Notes: generated by a model from the sequence alone, not told the origin. A stretch of DNA of 64,000 nucleotides from Alterisphingorhabdus sp051668705 (GCF_051668705.1 NZ_CP196351.1:310001-374000), one strand, 5' to 3'. Shown: positions 17,039 through 25,763, counted from the stretch's first letter. Program-made: numbers and translations.

Positions 17039-17430
17039 GGCTGCTGCTTGATACGCATATAGCGGTATGGATTGTCGAAGATAATATGGCGCTGACAAAA
17101 ACAGCGCGGCAATTGCTGACTGACAAAGCATCCGCCATTTTTGTGAGTGCTGCCGCAATTTGGGAGATTGCAATAAAATCGGCTTTGCGGCCTGAGCGTC
17201 AGGATGCTTTTGGGTTTACCGCCAAAAAAGCGCATGAAGTGTTCACCGCATCGGGCATGAAAATGCTCGATATGACTGCGCAGCACGCTGCCACCATATC
17301 AGATTTGCCCGCCATCCACGCTGACCCCTTTGGCCGGATGATGATAGCGCAGGCGCGCTGTGAAAAGCTACACTTCATGACCCATGACCGCGTGCTAACC
17401 GGCTATGGCGATGATATTATTTTGGTTTAG
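17035..17430 (+). CDS. PIN-domain toxin (VapC-like ribonuclease)
   Basis: A 131-residue PIN-domain RNase. The acidic metal-binding residues are visible: Asp in LLLDTHIAVW near residue 6, Glu in AAIWEIAIKSA near 43, and Asp in HADPFGRMMIAQA near 97, plus THDR near 119. It starts with TTG at 17035, overlapping the antitoxin stop (TTGA), so translation is coupled. Members of this family cut specific tRNAs or rRNA when the antitoxin is degraded; the target here is unknown. Confidence 0.9.
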   Translation: MRLLLDTHIAVWIVEDNMALTKTARQLLTDKASAIFVSAAAIWEIAIKSALRPERQDAFGFTAKKAHEVFTASGMKMLDMTAQHAATISDLPAIHADPFGRMMIAQARCEKLHFMTHDRVLTGYGDDIILV

Positions 17431-17457
17431 TGCGAATATCGCTCTAGAAATATTGCC

Positions 17458-17817
17458 CTAGGAAGCCAATGTTTCGGCTTGTGGTGCGCTATTATGGGCG
17501 GGCGTGGTCAGGTTCAATCCGATGGCGCCTATAGCAATCAGGGCGATACAGCCAATTTGCATAAAGCCCAGATTTTGCCTGAAAACCACAAAGCCGATGA
17601 TCGTAATTGCGACAATGCCGACGCCGGACCATATCGCATAGGCTACGCCGACGGGGATAGATTTTATCGCCACGGCCAGAAAGGCAAAGCATATCCAATA
17701 GCACGCTATGGATGCCGCCCCAATGCCCCAACGGGTAAAGCCGTCTGATGCTTTGAGCAGGCTGGTACCCAAAATCTCAAAAATAATCGCCACTGCGAGC
17801 AACATCCATGCGTTCAT
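17458..17817 (-). CDS. Small multidrug resistance (SMR) family transporter
   Basis: A 119-residue protein with four membrane helices in the SMR pattern: WMLLAVAIIFEILGTSLLKASDGF (membrane Glu14-equivalent present), then YAIWSGVGIVAITIIGF, matching the conserved AYAxWxGxG motif. It should work as a dimer exporting cationic drugs or small polyamine or guanidine-like compounds by proton exchange. I start it at the ATG at 17817, which has AAAAGGAATAA upstream; the longer frame runs back into the regulator gene. It begins 4 bases after the MerR-type gene stop, so both form one operon. Confidence 0.92.
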   Translation of the reverse strand: MNAWMLLAVAIIFEILGTSLLKASDGFTRWGIGAASIACYWICFAFLAVAIKSIPVGVAYAIWSGVGIVAITIIGFVVFRQNLGFMQIGCIALIAIGAIGLNLTTPAHNSAPQAETLAS

Positions 17818-17821
17818 CTGC

Positions 17822-18778
17822 TTATTCCTTTTCTTTAGCGCTGTTGTCAGTTTGCGTTGCAGGCCAAAAATCACTGGCTAATGGTGATGGTGCATCGCCC
17901 TTTGCGATACGCGCGGCGGTGGCCAATTTTATGAAATCCCAGACCTGTTTATCAAATCCGGGGTCGGGTTGGCCTTTATTGTTATCGGCTCCTTTGCCGG
18001 CCCATTCGTCCATATTATCATAAAGCCGCGCCGCGCCATTCCACATTTCAGGCGTGTAAAATTCCGCCATGGGTTTGAGCAGATCATACCATTTGTCGAC
18101 AAAGTGCTGCGCCATATCACTATCAGGCGCCATGGGCAGCGCGGCCTTTATGGCATCGCCAAGCTCTTTCCATTGCGCGGCATAGGCCTCAGCATCAAAA
18201 TCGGCAGGCACTTTCTCCCATTGCTCTGCCCAATGTGCTTTTTCTTGCGGGCTAAAATATCGGTCAGTGACCTCTTTCCATTCTTTGGGTTCCTGGTTCA
18301 TCATTTTGTCTCCACTTTCGATCAGCGAGCAAAATGTCGCGGCATCGAGCGGCTCGCTGCGGGCGATGCGGGACAAGGCAAAATTGATGACGGTCTGCGC
18401 ATTTTTAATCTGCTGCGATTGTTCATTGAGCATGGCCAGCTGCGCATTGAGCAGCGCCGCCAGATCAACGGTTTTGCCATCAAACAGGTCTTTCATCTGC
18501 GATAGGCTAAGGCCCGCCGATTTCAGCACGACAATCCGGTGGACACGCTCCAACTCGGCTGGGCCAAACAGGCGCTTGCCCTTATATGTGCGCAGGGGTG
18601 CAATCAGTCCGCGTGCTTCATAAAAACGCAATGCGCGGCTGGTCAGCCCCGTCCGGCGCACCAATTCGCGCATATCAATGGGCGCGTTGGTATCTGCGTC
18701 TGGGGCATAGCTTGCTTGCTTGTGGCTTACGTGTTTTGGACTTGCTTGTTTTTGGCTTGGCGAATCAGTCATAGCCAT
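17822..18778 (-). CDS. MerR-family regulator with TipAS-like ligand domain
   Basis: The 318-residue protein has a MerR winged-helix domain (about 38-105) with TSRALRFYEARGLI, then a coiled dimerisation helix. From about 170 it has a C-terminal TipAS-like globin-fold domain rich in Trp and Tyr (WKEVTDRYFSPQEKAHW, then WKELGDAIKAAL and MAQHFVDKWYDLL). TipAS domains bind many unrelated antibiotics and turn on efflux genes, which fits the SMR pump gene 4 bases downstream. The N-terminal 35 residues are a Lys/His/Ser/Gln-rich tail with a repeated KQAS motif and may be disordered. ATG codons at 18778 and 18772 are both possible starts. Confidence 0.9.
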   Translation of the reverse strand: MAMTDSPSQKQASPKHVSHKQASYAPDADTNAPIDMRELVRRTGLTSRALRFYEARGLIAPLRTYKGKRLFGPAELERVHRIVVLKSAGLSLSQMKDLFDGKTVDLAALLNAQLAMLNEQSQQIKNAQTVINFALSRIARSEPLDAATFCSLIESGDKMMNQEPKEWKEVTDRYFSPQEKAHWAEQWEKVPADFDAEAYAAQWKELGDAIKAALPMAPDSDMAQHFVDKWYDLLKPMAEFYTPEMWNGAARLYDNMDEWAGKGADNNKGQPDPGFDKQVWDFIKLATAARIAKGDAPSPLASDFWPATQTDNSAKEKE

Positions 18779-18869
18779 CTTATGCCGCTTTACCTTGGGT
18801 CAACGGCAAGTAATTTCTTAAAGCGATTTTTCGAGTGACCTTGAGCGCAAGCTGTTGCATCAGGGTTTT

Positions 18870-19784
18870 ATGATACGTCAGACCCTGAACAGGCTGCTTA
18901 CCGCCATCCCGACTTTGGGCGCTGTGTTGATCGCGTCATTTCTGTTGATGCGCTTTGCACCGGGCGGCCCTTTTGATGGGGAACGGCCCTTGGATGATGC
19001 CACCCGTGCCGCGCTGGAGGCGAGCTATGGTCTTGATCAGCCTATGTGGCAGCAACTCATCACATGGTTGGGACGAGTGCTTATGGGTGATTTCGGGCCG
19101 AGCCTGGTTTACCGCGATTTCACTGTCACGGAGCTGGTGGCACAGGGTCTGCCAACATCCATGATGTTGGGCGGAGCAGCCATTATATTGGCCTTTGTTA
19201 TCGGTCTTGCTCTGGGGGTTCGTGCCGCGCTGGCTCCCGGTGGGTATCTTGATAAATATCTTATGCTGCTGGCGACTTTGCTGACTGCCTTGCCCGTATT
19301 CGTCACGGGCCCCTTGCTGGTTTTGCTCTTTGCCGTCACGCTGCGCCTATTGCCTCTGGGTGGGACTGGCAGCATCTGGCATTGGGTATTGCCGGTTATC
19401 GCTTTGTCTTTGCCGGTGGCAGGTGCAATTGCGAAGCTGGTGCGCGCAGCTCTGGCGGATTTGTGGCAGCGTGATGCCATCCGCACGGCGCGGGCCAGAG
19501 GCTTATCACGTATAGCTATTTTATATGGTCATGCTCTTCGGCCTGCATTGGTGCCGGTGGTCAGCTATTTGGGACCAGCAGCCGCTGGTATGCTGACTGG
19601 CGCAGTGGTGGTGGAAACGGTGTTTGGCTTGCCGGGGCTGGGCCGCTATTTTGTGCAGGGCGCACTTAATCGTGATTACCCGCTTATCATGGCGGTGGTA
19701 TTGATTTACGCGCTCTTGATCATCCTGTTCAACCTTATTGCCGACCTGCTTTATGCATGGCTCGACCCGCGTGTGCAAAGATGA
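18870..19784 (+). CDS. Opp/Dpp-type ABC transporter permease (OppB-like)
   Basis: An inner membrane permease of about 304 residues with six predicted helices. It has the OppB features RFAPGGPFD after the first helix, YGLDQPMWQQLITWL, and the cytoplasmic EAA-type coupling loop DAIRTARARGLSR near 205-217 that contacts the ATPase. A frame extension to a TTG at 18855 exists, but the ATG at 18870 has CAGGG just upstream. The next permease overlaps its stop by 4 bases. Substrates of this class are peptides, nickel or similar small molecules; the binding protein that sets specificity is not encoded here. Confidence 0.9.
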   Translation: MIRQTLNRLLTAIPTLGAVLIASFLLMRFAPGGPFDGERPLDDATRAALEASYGLDQPMWQQLITWLGRVLMGDFGPSLVYRDFTVTELVAQGLPTSMMLGGAAIILAFVIGLALGVRAALAPGGYLDKYLMLLATLLTALPVFVTGPLLVLLFAVTLRLLPLGGTGSIWHWVLPVIALSLPVAGAIAKLVRAALADLWQRDAIRTARARGLSRIAILYGHALRPALVPVVSYLGPAAAGMLTGAVVVETVFGLPGLGRYFVQGALNRDYPLIMAVVLIYALLIILFNLIADLLYAWLDPRVQR

Positions 19785-20560
19785 GAACGGCCCTATATAT
19801 CATCATCGCGATCATGGTGGTCGCACTTATGGTGCCGTTGTTCAGCCCATGGGACCATGCACAGATAGACTGGAATAATGTCAATGCTGCGCCCGGAGTG
19901 AACGGGCATTTGCTCGGTACAGATGATGTTGGCCGCGATGTTCTTGCCCGCTTGGCAGTGGCGACCATGGTGACCATGCTGGTGGCCGGTGTTGCGGCCA
20001 TAGTCTCGCTGGTTGTCGGCGTGGCATGGGGCATGGCTGCTGGCTGGGCAGGCGGGCGCACCGATGCTGTTATGATGCGTATTGTGGATGCGCTTTTTGC
20101 GCTGCCTTTCATGTTTGTGGTGATCATTTTGATGGTGGTGTTTGGACGATCGATCATTCTGGTCTTTGTCGGCATCGGGCTGGTCGAATGGCTGACCATG
20201 GCGCGGATAATACGCGGGCAGGTTTTGACGCTAAAGGATCGTCCATTCATTCTTGCCGCACGCGCAGCCGGTGCCCCTTCATCGCATATATTGCTGCGAC
20301 ATATCTTGCCCAATCTGGCCGGTATCGCGCTCGCTTATCTGGCGCTGACATTACCGCAATTGGTGATGATAGAGAGCTTTTTGTCATTTCTGGGTCTGGG
20401 TGTGCAGGAGCCGCTAACCTCTTTGGGCATATTGATTAAAGACGGGGCAGAGGTGATGGATATTGACCCCATCGCCCTGTTACTGCCGGGCGGTATCATG
20501 GTGGTCTTGCTGATGGCGCTGACCTTGATCGGGGAAAAACTAAGGGACAGGTTCGTATGA
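19781..20560 (+). CDS. Opp/Dpp-type ABC transporter permease (OppC-like)
   Basis: A permease of about 259 residues, the second half of the membrane channel. It shows the OppC landmark HLLGTDDVGRDVLARL near 45-60 and the coupling loop ILAARAAGAPSSHIL near 165-180, followed by LLRHILPN. The ATG at 19781 overlaps the previous stop (ATGA), and the following ATPase gene overlaps its own stop in the same way, so the three are translationally coupled. Confidence 0.91.
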   Translation: MRTALYIIIAIMVVALMVPLFSPWDHAQIDWNNVNAAPGVNGHLLGTDDVGRDVLARLAVATMVTMLVAGVAAIVSLVVGVAWGMAAGWAGGRTDAVMMRIVDALFALPFMFVVIILMVVFGRSIILVFVGIGLVEWLTMARIIRGQVLTLKDRPFILAARAAGAPSSHILLRHILPNLAGIALAYLALTLPQLVMIESFLSFLGLGVQEPLTSLGILIKDGAEVMDIDPIALLLPGGIMVVLLMALTLIGEKLRDRFV

Positions 20561-22113
20561 CCATATTGGCATATGATGGTTTTGGCGCGTCAATTGGCGG
20601 CAAGGCGTTGGTCTGCGATGTCAGTTTCTCCATCGCGAGGGGCGAAATCACCGCAGTGATAGGCGCTTCAGGCTCTGGCAAGACGATGAGCGCTTTGACT
20701 CCTTTCGGCCTCAGCCACGCAGAATCCAGCGGCTCAGTCAGGCTCATGGAAGAAGAGCTGGTTGGCCGTGATGAGGCTGAATTGGCGAGGCTGCGCAGCC
20801 AATATGTCGGTTTTGTTTTCCAGCAACCATTGGCGGCGCTGACTGCGCATATGACCATTGCCGATCATTTGCGCGAAGCGGCAATGCAGGCCGGAGGAAG
20901 CAGGCCCGATATGCCCGCATTGCAGGCATTATTGACGGAAGTGGAATTGGATGATCCCGTCTTTTTGCAGCGCTATCCGCATCAATTATCGGGCGGACAG
21001 AGGCAGCGGGTTATGATTGCCTGCGCGCTGGCGCATAGCCCGCAATTGCTGGTGGCTGATGAACCAACATCTGCGCTGGATGCGCCTTTGCGTGGTGCCG
21101 TACTGGCATTGCTGGCGCAGTTGGTGCGCAAACGCAATATGGGGTTGTTATTGGTCAGTCATGACATTGCCAAATTGCGTGATATTGCGGACAATTTGGT
21201 GGTTATGCAGTCCGGCGCATTGGTGGAATCGGGGCCTGCATCGCAATTGCTGTCAGAACCACAGTCCGAACATGCCTGCGCGCTGTTTGCCGCGGTGCCG
21301 CGCATATCCGATCAGCCCCCGCAACGCGGCCACATGGCGGATATTGGAACAGAGTCTGGGCCATTATTGGCTGTTAACGGGTTGTGCGTAGATTTTCCGG
21401 GCAATGGCTTTCTCAAACCGAAAAACCGAGTGGTGCATGATGTTGATTTGACCATCGCTCATGGGGAATCGGTTGCGCTTGTTGGTGGCTCTGGGTCGGG
21501 AAAATCGACCATTGCAAAAGCGATATCTGGGCTGGGGCCGGTAAGCGCCGGAGAAATATGCTTGCGTTCCCATAGTCTGGGTAAGCGCAGAGAGCGTCAG
21601 GAGTTGCTGGCTATCCAGCCTGTTTTTCAGGATCCGCTGGCCAGTCTCGACCCGCGATGGACTGTCTATGATATTGTTGCAGAGCCGTTGGTGCATCTGC
21701 GCAAAGATATAGATGCCGCGTCACGGCGATTACGGGTCGACAGCTTGTTGAAGTCGGTTGGCTTGGATGCAGGTTTTTTCAATCGCAAGCCGCCTGAGCT
21801 TTCCGGCGGTCAAGCGCAGCGCGTGGCGATTGCACGTGCTTTGGCTGTTGAACCGGATCTGTTGGTGTTGGACGAAGCAACGTCTGCGCTCGACCCTATT
21901 GTGGCTGATCAGATTGTCACTTTGCTCGAAACATTGCGGCGCGATCAGGGGTTATCATTGCTTTTCATCACGCACGACATCGCGCTGGCTTGGCGATTAT
22001 GTCATCGCATTGTCGTGCTGGATAATGGCAAGGTCGCAGAAGACGCATCGGCGGATGTGTTGGTTAAAAAACCAAAGGCCGCGGCCAGCAAAAGACTGGT
22101 CGCGGCCTGTTAG
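20557..22113 (+). CDS. ABC transporter ATPase with two fused nucleotide-binding domains (OppD-OppF like)
   Basis: A 518-residue fusion of two ABC ATPases that powers the permease pair upstream. Domain 1 (about 1-235) has Walker A GASGSGKT near 29, signature LSGGQRQRV and Walker B LLVADEP. Domain 2 (about 265-515) has Walker A GGSGSGKS, signature LSGGQAQRV and Walker B LLVLDEA. Both keep the switch His (SHD and THD), so both sites should hydrolyse ATP. Fusion of OppD and OppF into one chain is known in the YejF type. It ends the three-gene operon; the torF gene converges on it after 23 bases. Confidence 0.93.
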   Translation: MTILAYDGFGASIGGKALVCDVSFSIARGEITAVIGASGSGKTMSALTPFGLSHAESSGSVRLMEEELVGRDEAELARLRSQYVGFVFQQPLAALTAHMTIADHLREAAMQAGGSRPDMPALQALLTEVELDDPVFLQRYPHQLSGGQRQRVMIACALAHSPQLLVADEPTSALDAPLRGAVLALLAQLVRKRNMGLLLVSHDIAKLRDIADNLVVMQSGALVESGPASQLLSEPQSEHACALFAAVPRISDQPPQRGHMADIGTESGPLLAVNGLCVDFPGNGFLKPKNRVVHDVDLTIAHGESVALVGGSGSGKSTIAKAISGLGPVSAGEICLRSHSLGKRRERQELLAIQPVFQDPLASLDPRWTVYDIVAEPLVHLRKDIDAASRRLRVDSLLKSVGLDAGFFNRKPPELSGGQAQRVAIARALAVEPDLLVLDEATSALDPIVADQIVTLLETLRRDQGLSLLFITHDIALAWRLCHRIVVLDNGKVAEDASADVLVKKPKAAASKRLVAAC

Positions 22114-22136
22114 CTTATATTTTGACGTGCAGAGTT

Positions 22137-22979
22137 TTAGAATTCTGCAGTCAGAGCAATCACTAGCTGTGCATCTGCAATTTGGCCGGTGCCGTCATTG
22201 CCGAGGCTGAAATTGGGTTGCAGAAAAGCGGACTCAGCAACGCCGATATCGGTATCGACATAAGCAACCGACAGCGACAATGGTCCGGTAATGGGAACAG
22301 AGGCACCCAGCGACCAATCCCAATATTCACCGGTTGGTGCAACCGAAGTGCCGTTAGGGCCAAGGCCTGGATTGCCTTCTGAATAACCGATATGCGCGCT
22401 CAACGTCACAGGCGTATTAGGAATAGCGAAATCTGCTCCACCTGAGAGGTAGAGATTGTCTTCGCTTTGGCCATTACTGAAAGGCGTCGCAGAGAAGTTG
22501 CCCAAAGCCTCTTGCTCAGGCGCATAGTTCACTGCTGCAGTCAGGCTCAATGGCCCCGTTGTGCCGCTGACAGAAAAATAGCCTTCGAAAAAGTCACTAT
22601 TATCCGCGCCGCCTGGATAGGTGTACCAAGTTACCCCGGTATCAATTGCTGCATCGCCAATTGTGGTGCTGAAACCAACGATCAGGTCGAGCTCGGTATT
22701 GGCGCCGCCAAATGTGCCCCAACCTGCAAGATTTGAACCCCAAGTGCCAACATAAATGCCGCTTTTATGGGCAATGGTCAGCCCGCCCTGAATGGCAATT
22801 TCTTCATCTGACTGCGACACACCGCGGAAACGATAGTCATTGGTAAATGATACTGAACCAGAAACTGTAATCGCTTTTTCTTCTTCTTCATCCTGTGCAA
22901 GTGCAGGTGAGGCTGTGAAGCAGAGCAAAGCAAGTGTAGCACCGGCGGCGGACCGGCGTAGAGATGTAACGGTTGTCAT
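22137..22979 (-). CDS. TorF-family putative outer membrane porin
   Basis: The product of about 280 residues has a Sec signal (cleavage after ALA near residue 29, before QDEEEEK), an acidic linker, and then amphipathic beta strands to a terminal Phe (LTAEF), the usual outer membrane barrel end. TNDYRFRGVSQSD and ELDLIVGF(S) near the start of the barrel, with a YPGG turn, match the gcw_chp/TorF family of small porins. The ATG at 22979 has GAAAGGGAC upstream; a longer frame adds 19 unlikely residues before the signal. The intergenic region upstream (23046-23164) is packed with TGCACAA-type boxes that may control it. Confidence 0.87.
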   Translation of the reverse strand: MTTVTSLRRSAAGATLALLCFTASPALAQDEEEEKAITVSGSVSFTNDYRFRGVSQSDEEIAIQGGLTIAHKSGIYVGTWGSNLAGWGTFGGANTELDLIVGFSTTIGDAAIDTGVTWYTYPGGADNSDFFEGYFSVSGTTGPLSLTAAVNYAPEQEALGNFSATPFSNGQSEDNLYLSGGADFAIPNTPVTLSAHIGYSEGNPGLGPNGTSVAPTGEYWDWSLGASVPITGPLSLSVAYVDTDIGVAESAFLQPNFSLGNDGTGQIADAQLVIALTAEF

Positions 22980-23045
22980 GAAGTCCCTTTCTAAATTTCC
23001 CTTATTGGTACGAAATTTTCTCTGGCTTTCCCTCACCAGTTATTC

Positions 23046-23164
23046 GCACCAGTTTGTGCACTGCACCCACATTTCGTATGAATGCCCTTCAAACAATTTA
23101 AGACTGCACAAAATTGCTGCGCTGCACAAGTATAAAAATTACATTTTTGTGCATTTGCACAAAA
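23046..23164. promoter_or_regulatory. Cluster of TGCAC/GTGCA boxes between torF and mmcB
   Basis: Visible boxes are GCAC-N6-GTGC (23046-23059), GTGCA-C-TGCAC around 23056-23066, TGCACAA at 23105-23111 and 23123-23129 (18 bases apart), and the near-perfect inverted repeat TTTTGTGC-ATTT-GCACAAAA at 23145-23164. TGCAC half-sites recall NtrC-type operators, but the spacing differs from the standard GCAC-N7-GTGC and no sigma-54 promoter was found. The regulator is unknown. Confidence 0.45.
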
Positions 23165-23238
23165 TAAAGCATTAGCTGTGGCGTATTTCACGCAGTTTTC
23201 GTTATAACTTATGCTGCATCGCAGCAATTATTGCATAT

Positions 23239-23253
23239 GTTCATACTATGTTC
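23239..23253 (+). promoter_or_regulatory. LexA (SOS) box
   Basis: GTTC-ATACTAT-GTTC is an exact match to the alphaproteobacterial LexA site GTTC-N7-GTTC. It lies 11 bases before the mmcB ATG, so bound LexA would block the start of transcription or elongation. Confidence 0.8.
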
Positions 23254-23264
23254 TAAAAAGTCAT

Positions 23265-23798
23265 ATGATTATTGATTCGCACTCCGCCTCGTCTGTCTCT
23301 GATGCAGATATCTCACCTTCTGCTGGGGGCCGTCGGACCACAGCTTATGAAGCTCAGCATATTGCGCGGGGCGTAACTCGGTTGTTTGCGCGACACGCAA
23401 TTTGGATGATGCCTGAATTTAACCTGCCCAACAAAAGACGCGCGGATTTGATCGGTATGGATAAAGGTGGGAATATTGTGATCGTTGAGATTAAGGTCGC
23501 CAAGAGCGATTTGCTGGGTGATAAGAAATGGACGGATTATCTGGAATATTGTGACCAGTTTTACTGGGCCTTGGCGCCTGATCTCGATAGCAATATCGTT
23601 AATGGTGAGCTTTTTTTGCCAGAGCGCACGGGCCTGATAGTTGCAGATAGTTATGATGCAGAGGTTTTGCGTCCTGCACGCCGTAATGCCTTGGCATCTG
23701 CACGGCGGACAAAAACCCTGAAACTATTGGGCGCAGCTGCACTGCAGCGCAATGCTATGCAAAATGATCCGCATATTCTTGATATCAATGAAGATTGA
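23265..23798 (+). CDS. mmcB: MmcB-family DNA repair protein
   Basis: A product of about 177 residues with a PD-(D/E)xK nuclease-like core: RADLIGMDKGGNIVIVEIKVAKSD supplies Asp, Glu and Lys in the order of the fold, followed by WTDYLEYCDQFYWAL. This is the MmcB family, described in Caulobacter as a DNA-damage-induced repair factor. I start it at ATG 23265, because the LexA box at 23239-23253 lies immediately upstream and the longer frame would run through it. The LexA site implies SOS induction, as known for the family. It is a single gene. Confidence 0.88.
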   Translation: MIIDSHSASSVSDADISPSAGGRRTTAYEAQHIARGVTRLFARHAIWMMPEFNLPNKRRADLIGMDKGGNIVIVEIKVAKSDLLGDKKWTDYLEYCDQFYWALAPDLDSNIVNGELFLPERTGLIVADSYDAEVLRPARRNALASARRTKTLKLLGAAALQRNAMQNDPHILDINED

Positions 23799-23817
23799 TA
23801 TAGTGACCGGTCAAGTT

Positions 23818-24495
23818 TTAGAAGCTGCGAAAAGTCGGCCCGAAGACAGGGGTTTCTTTCTTTTCCCCTGCTCGTTCTGCATCAGATTTTTCGATCTCAG
23901 CCAATAAAGGCGCGCGCCGTGGATCAGCGGAAGCATAATCGCGCGCTGATTGTCCGGATAAGCTGTCTACACGGTCTGGATCAGCGCCGTTTTTCAGTAG
24001 CAGTCTTACCAACGCTATATTGTCCAATTGTACGGCACGGATAAGAGGCGTTTCGCCAGAACGATTGGCTTGATCGACATTTGCTTTGCGCGACAGCAAT
24101 ATTTCTGCGCCTTCGATAAAGCGCAAATTGGTCGCCAACATAAGCGGCGTCAAACCCTCTTTATCAGCAATATTGGGATTGCCACCTTTTTGCAGTAAGA
24201 ACCTTAGCCATACGGCATCTCTGCGTTCAATCACAATGTGCAGACCCGTCGCGCCGGTTTTGATATCACGAGCGTTAACGATCGTTGATCCAGGTTTATT
24301 CAGCAGATTATTAGCTGCACTGCCATCACGTTCACGTACAGCTTTCAGAAAATTATAGCTTTCAGTAAACTGTGCTTGTGCTGGCAGAGCGACCATAAAT
24401 AAAGCCAGAAAGGCCAGGATGCGGCCAAAGACTTGGAATGTTGCACTATGCTCTTGACGCGCTGTCTTAGCTGCGGGGAGGATATTCATTGTCAT
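23818..24495 (-). CDS. Secreted ankyrin-repeat protein
   Basis: A 225-residue protein with a long N-region signal peptide (cleavage after AQA near residue 42) followed by ankyrin repeats. The repeats include GATGLHIVIERRDAVWLRFLLQKGGNPN, then GLTPLMLATNLRFIEGAEILLSRKANVDQ and GETPLIRAVQLDNIALVRLLLKNGADPD, with a capping segment SARDYA. The repeats should form a periplasmic protein-binding surface; the partner is unknown. An alternative ATG lies two codons in (24489). It converges on mmcB and is divergent from the SCO1 gene. Confidence 0.87.
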   Translation of the reverse strand: MTMNILPAAKTARQEHSATFQVFGRILAFLALFMVALPAQAQFTESYNFLKAVRERDGSAANNLLNKPGSTIVNARDIKTGATGLHIVIERRDAVWLRFLLQKGGNPNIADKEGLTPLMLATNLRFIEGAEILLSRKANVDQANRSGETPLIRAVQLDNIALVRLLLKNGADPDRVDSLSGQSARDYASADPRRAPLLAEIEKSDAERAGEKKETPVFGPTFRSF

Positions 24496-24678
24496 GCTTT
24501 GCTCTCAATAAGGCTGCAATTTTTATAGATGTGGAGGACAGCATATATATGTTTTTCATTGGTAGTCATGCCATCAGCTCTGTAAGATACTATATATATC
24601 ATGGTTAGGCACTTTTCTAGACGGAAGATAATTGCCATCTGCTGAACATGCATCAGGACATTGTCCGTGCGATTGAAG

Positions 24679-25305
24679 ATGAGGACTAATATTTTGCGAC
24701 TGATTTTTGCTTTCCCTTTGCTGCTCATATTAGCGGCATGTTCCAGCACGGATGCGCCGCCGCCACTTGAAGGCGCTACGATTGGCGGCGCATTTACATT
24801 GGTCAACCAAGATGGAGAGACGGTTAAAGAGAGCGACTTTGCTGGCAAATACCGGATTATGTATTTCGGTTATAGCTATTGCCCTGATGTCTGCCCTGTC
24901 GATCTGCAAAAATTGACTCAGGGTTTTGCCTTGTTTGAAAAGGCGTATCCTGAGCGTGCAGCGAAGATACAACCAATTTTTGTGACGATTGACCCTGAGC
25001 GCGATACACCTGAAGTGATGAAAGACTATGTAACGGCTTTTCACCCACGCTTAGTCGGCCTGACCGGCAGTGAAGAGCAGATAGTAGAGACTGCCCGCAA
25101 GTTCGCAGTTTTTCGTGCCAAGCGCGAAGAAGAAGGTTTTACGGGCTATCTTATGGATCATAGCCGCAACACCTATTTGTTTGACGCGGATGGCAAACCG
25201 CTGGCCTTATTGCCGGTTGATAAAAATGATGATGGCTCACCTTCAACACCCGAACAAATTGCCGCTGTGATTGAAAAATGGGGCCCGACTGAGGACGCAC
25301 TTTGA
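24679..25305 (+). CDS. SCO1/SenC family copper chaperone lipoprotein
   Basis: A lipoprotein of about 208 residues (lipobox LAAC) with a thioredoxin-like SCO fold. The copper ligands are the CPDVCP motif near residue 74-79 and His in LMDHSRNTY near 162. SCO proteins deliver copper to the CuA centre of cytochrome c oxidase or keep its cysteines reduced. The ATG at 24679 precedes the lipoprotein signal; a TTG at 24661 is less likely. The next gene overlaps its stop. Confidence 0.93.
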   Translation: MRTNILRLIFAFPLLLILAACSSTDAPPPLEGATIGGAFTLVNQDGETVKESDFAGKYRIMYFGYSYCPDVCPVDLQKLTQGFALFEKAYPERAAKIQPIFVTIDPERDTPEVMKDYVTAFHPRLVGLTGSEEQIVETARKFAVFRAKREEEGFTGYLMDHSRNTYLFDADGKPLALLPVDKNDDGSPSTPEQIAAVIEKWGPTEDAL

Positions 25306-25763
25306 TCGTGACGGGAAGCGAGCTGCAAAATAAGGAATCGCCATTTTGGGAACAGCCTTTGGAGTCACTTGACCGCGCACAATGGGAAGCCTTGTGCGAT
25401 GGTTGCGGCAAATGCTGTCTCCACAAAGTTGAAGATGCAGATAGCGGCGACATCTATCCGACCAATGTTGCATGCCGTTTGCTCGATGTCACAAGTGCGA
25501 GATGCAGTGATTATCGCCATCGCAAAGCCAAGGTGCCTGATTGCTTGCAGCTTACACCATCCAAATTGGCTGACATTTCATGGCTGCCATCAACGTGTAC
25601 TTATGTGCTGCGCAGTCAGAATAAGCCGATACCAGACTGGCACTATTTGAAAACCGGCAGTGATGAGGCCATGCTGATAGGCGGGCATAGTGTCGCTGGG
25701 CGCTGCGTGTCTGAAGACTTTGCCGGACCGTTGGAACATCACATAATGGAAACCCCATTATGA
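25302..25763 (+). CDS. YcgN-type (UPF0260) cysteine cluster protein
   Basis: A 153-residue cytosolic protein with the UPF0260 cysteine pattern CDGCGKCCLHK near residues 33-43, then CRLLD, CSDY and CxxL motifs, which may bind iron or zinc. The LSWLPSTCTY-like segment and WHYLKTG are conserved in the family. Function is unknown. It starts with TTG at 25302 overlapping the SCO1 stop, or GTG at 25308, so it is translationally coupled to the SCO1-like gene. Confidence 0.88.
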   Translation: MIVTGSELQNKESPFWEQPLESLDRAQWEALCDGCGKCCLHKVEDADSGDIYPTNVACRLLDVTSARCSDYRHRKAKVPDCLQLTPSKLADISWLPSTCTYVLRSQNKPIPDWHYLKTGSDEAMLIGGHSVAGRCVSEDFAGPLEHHIMETPL

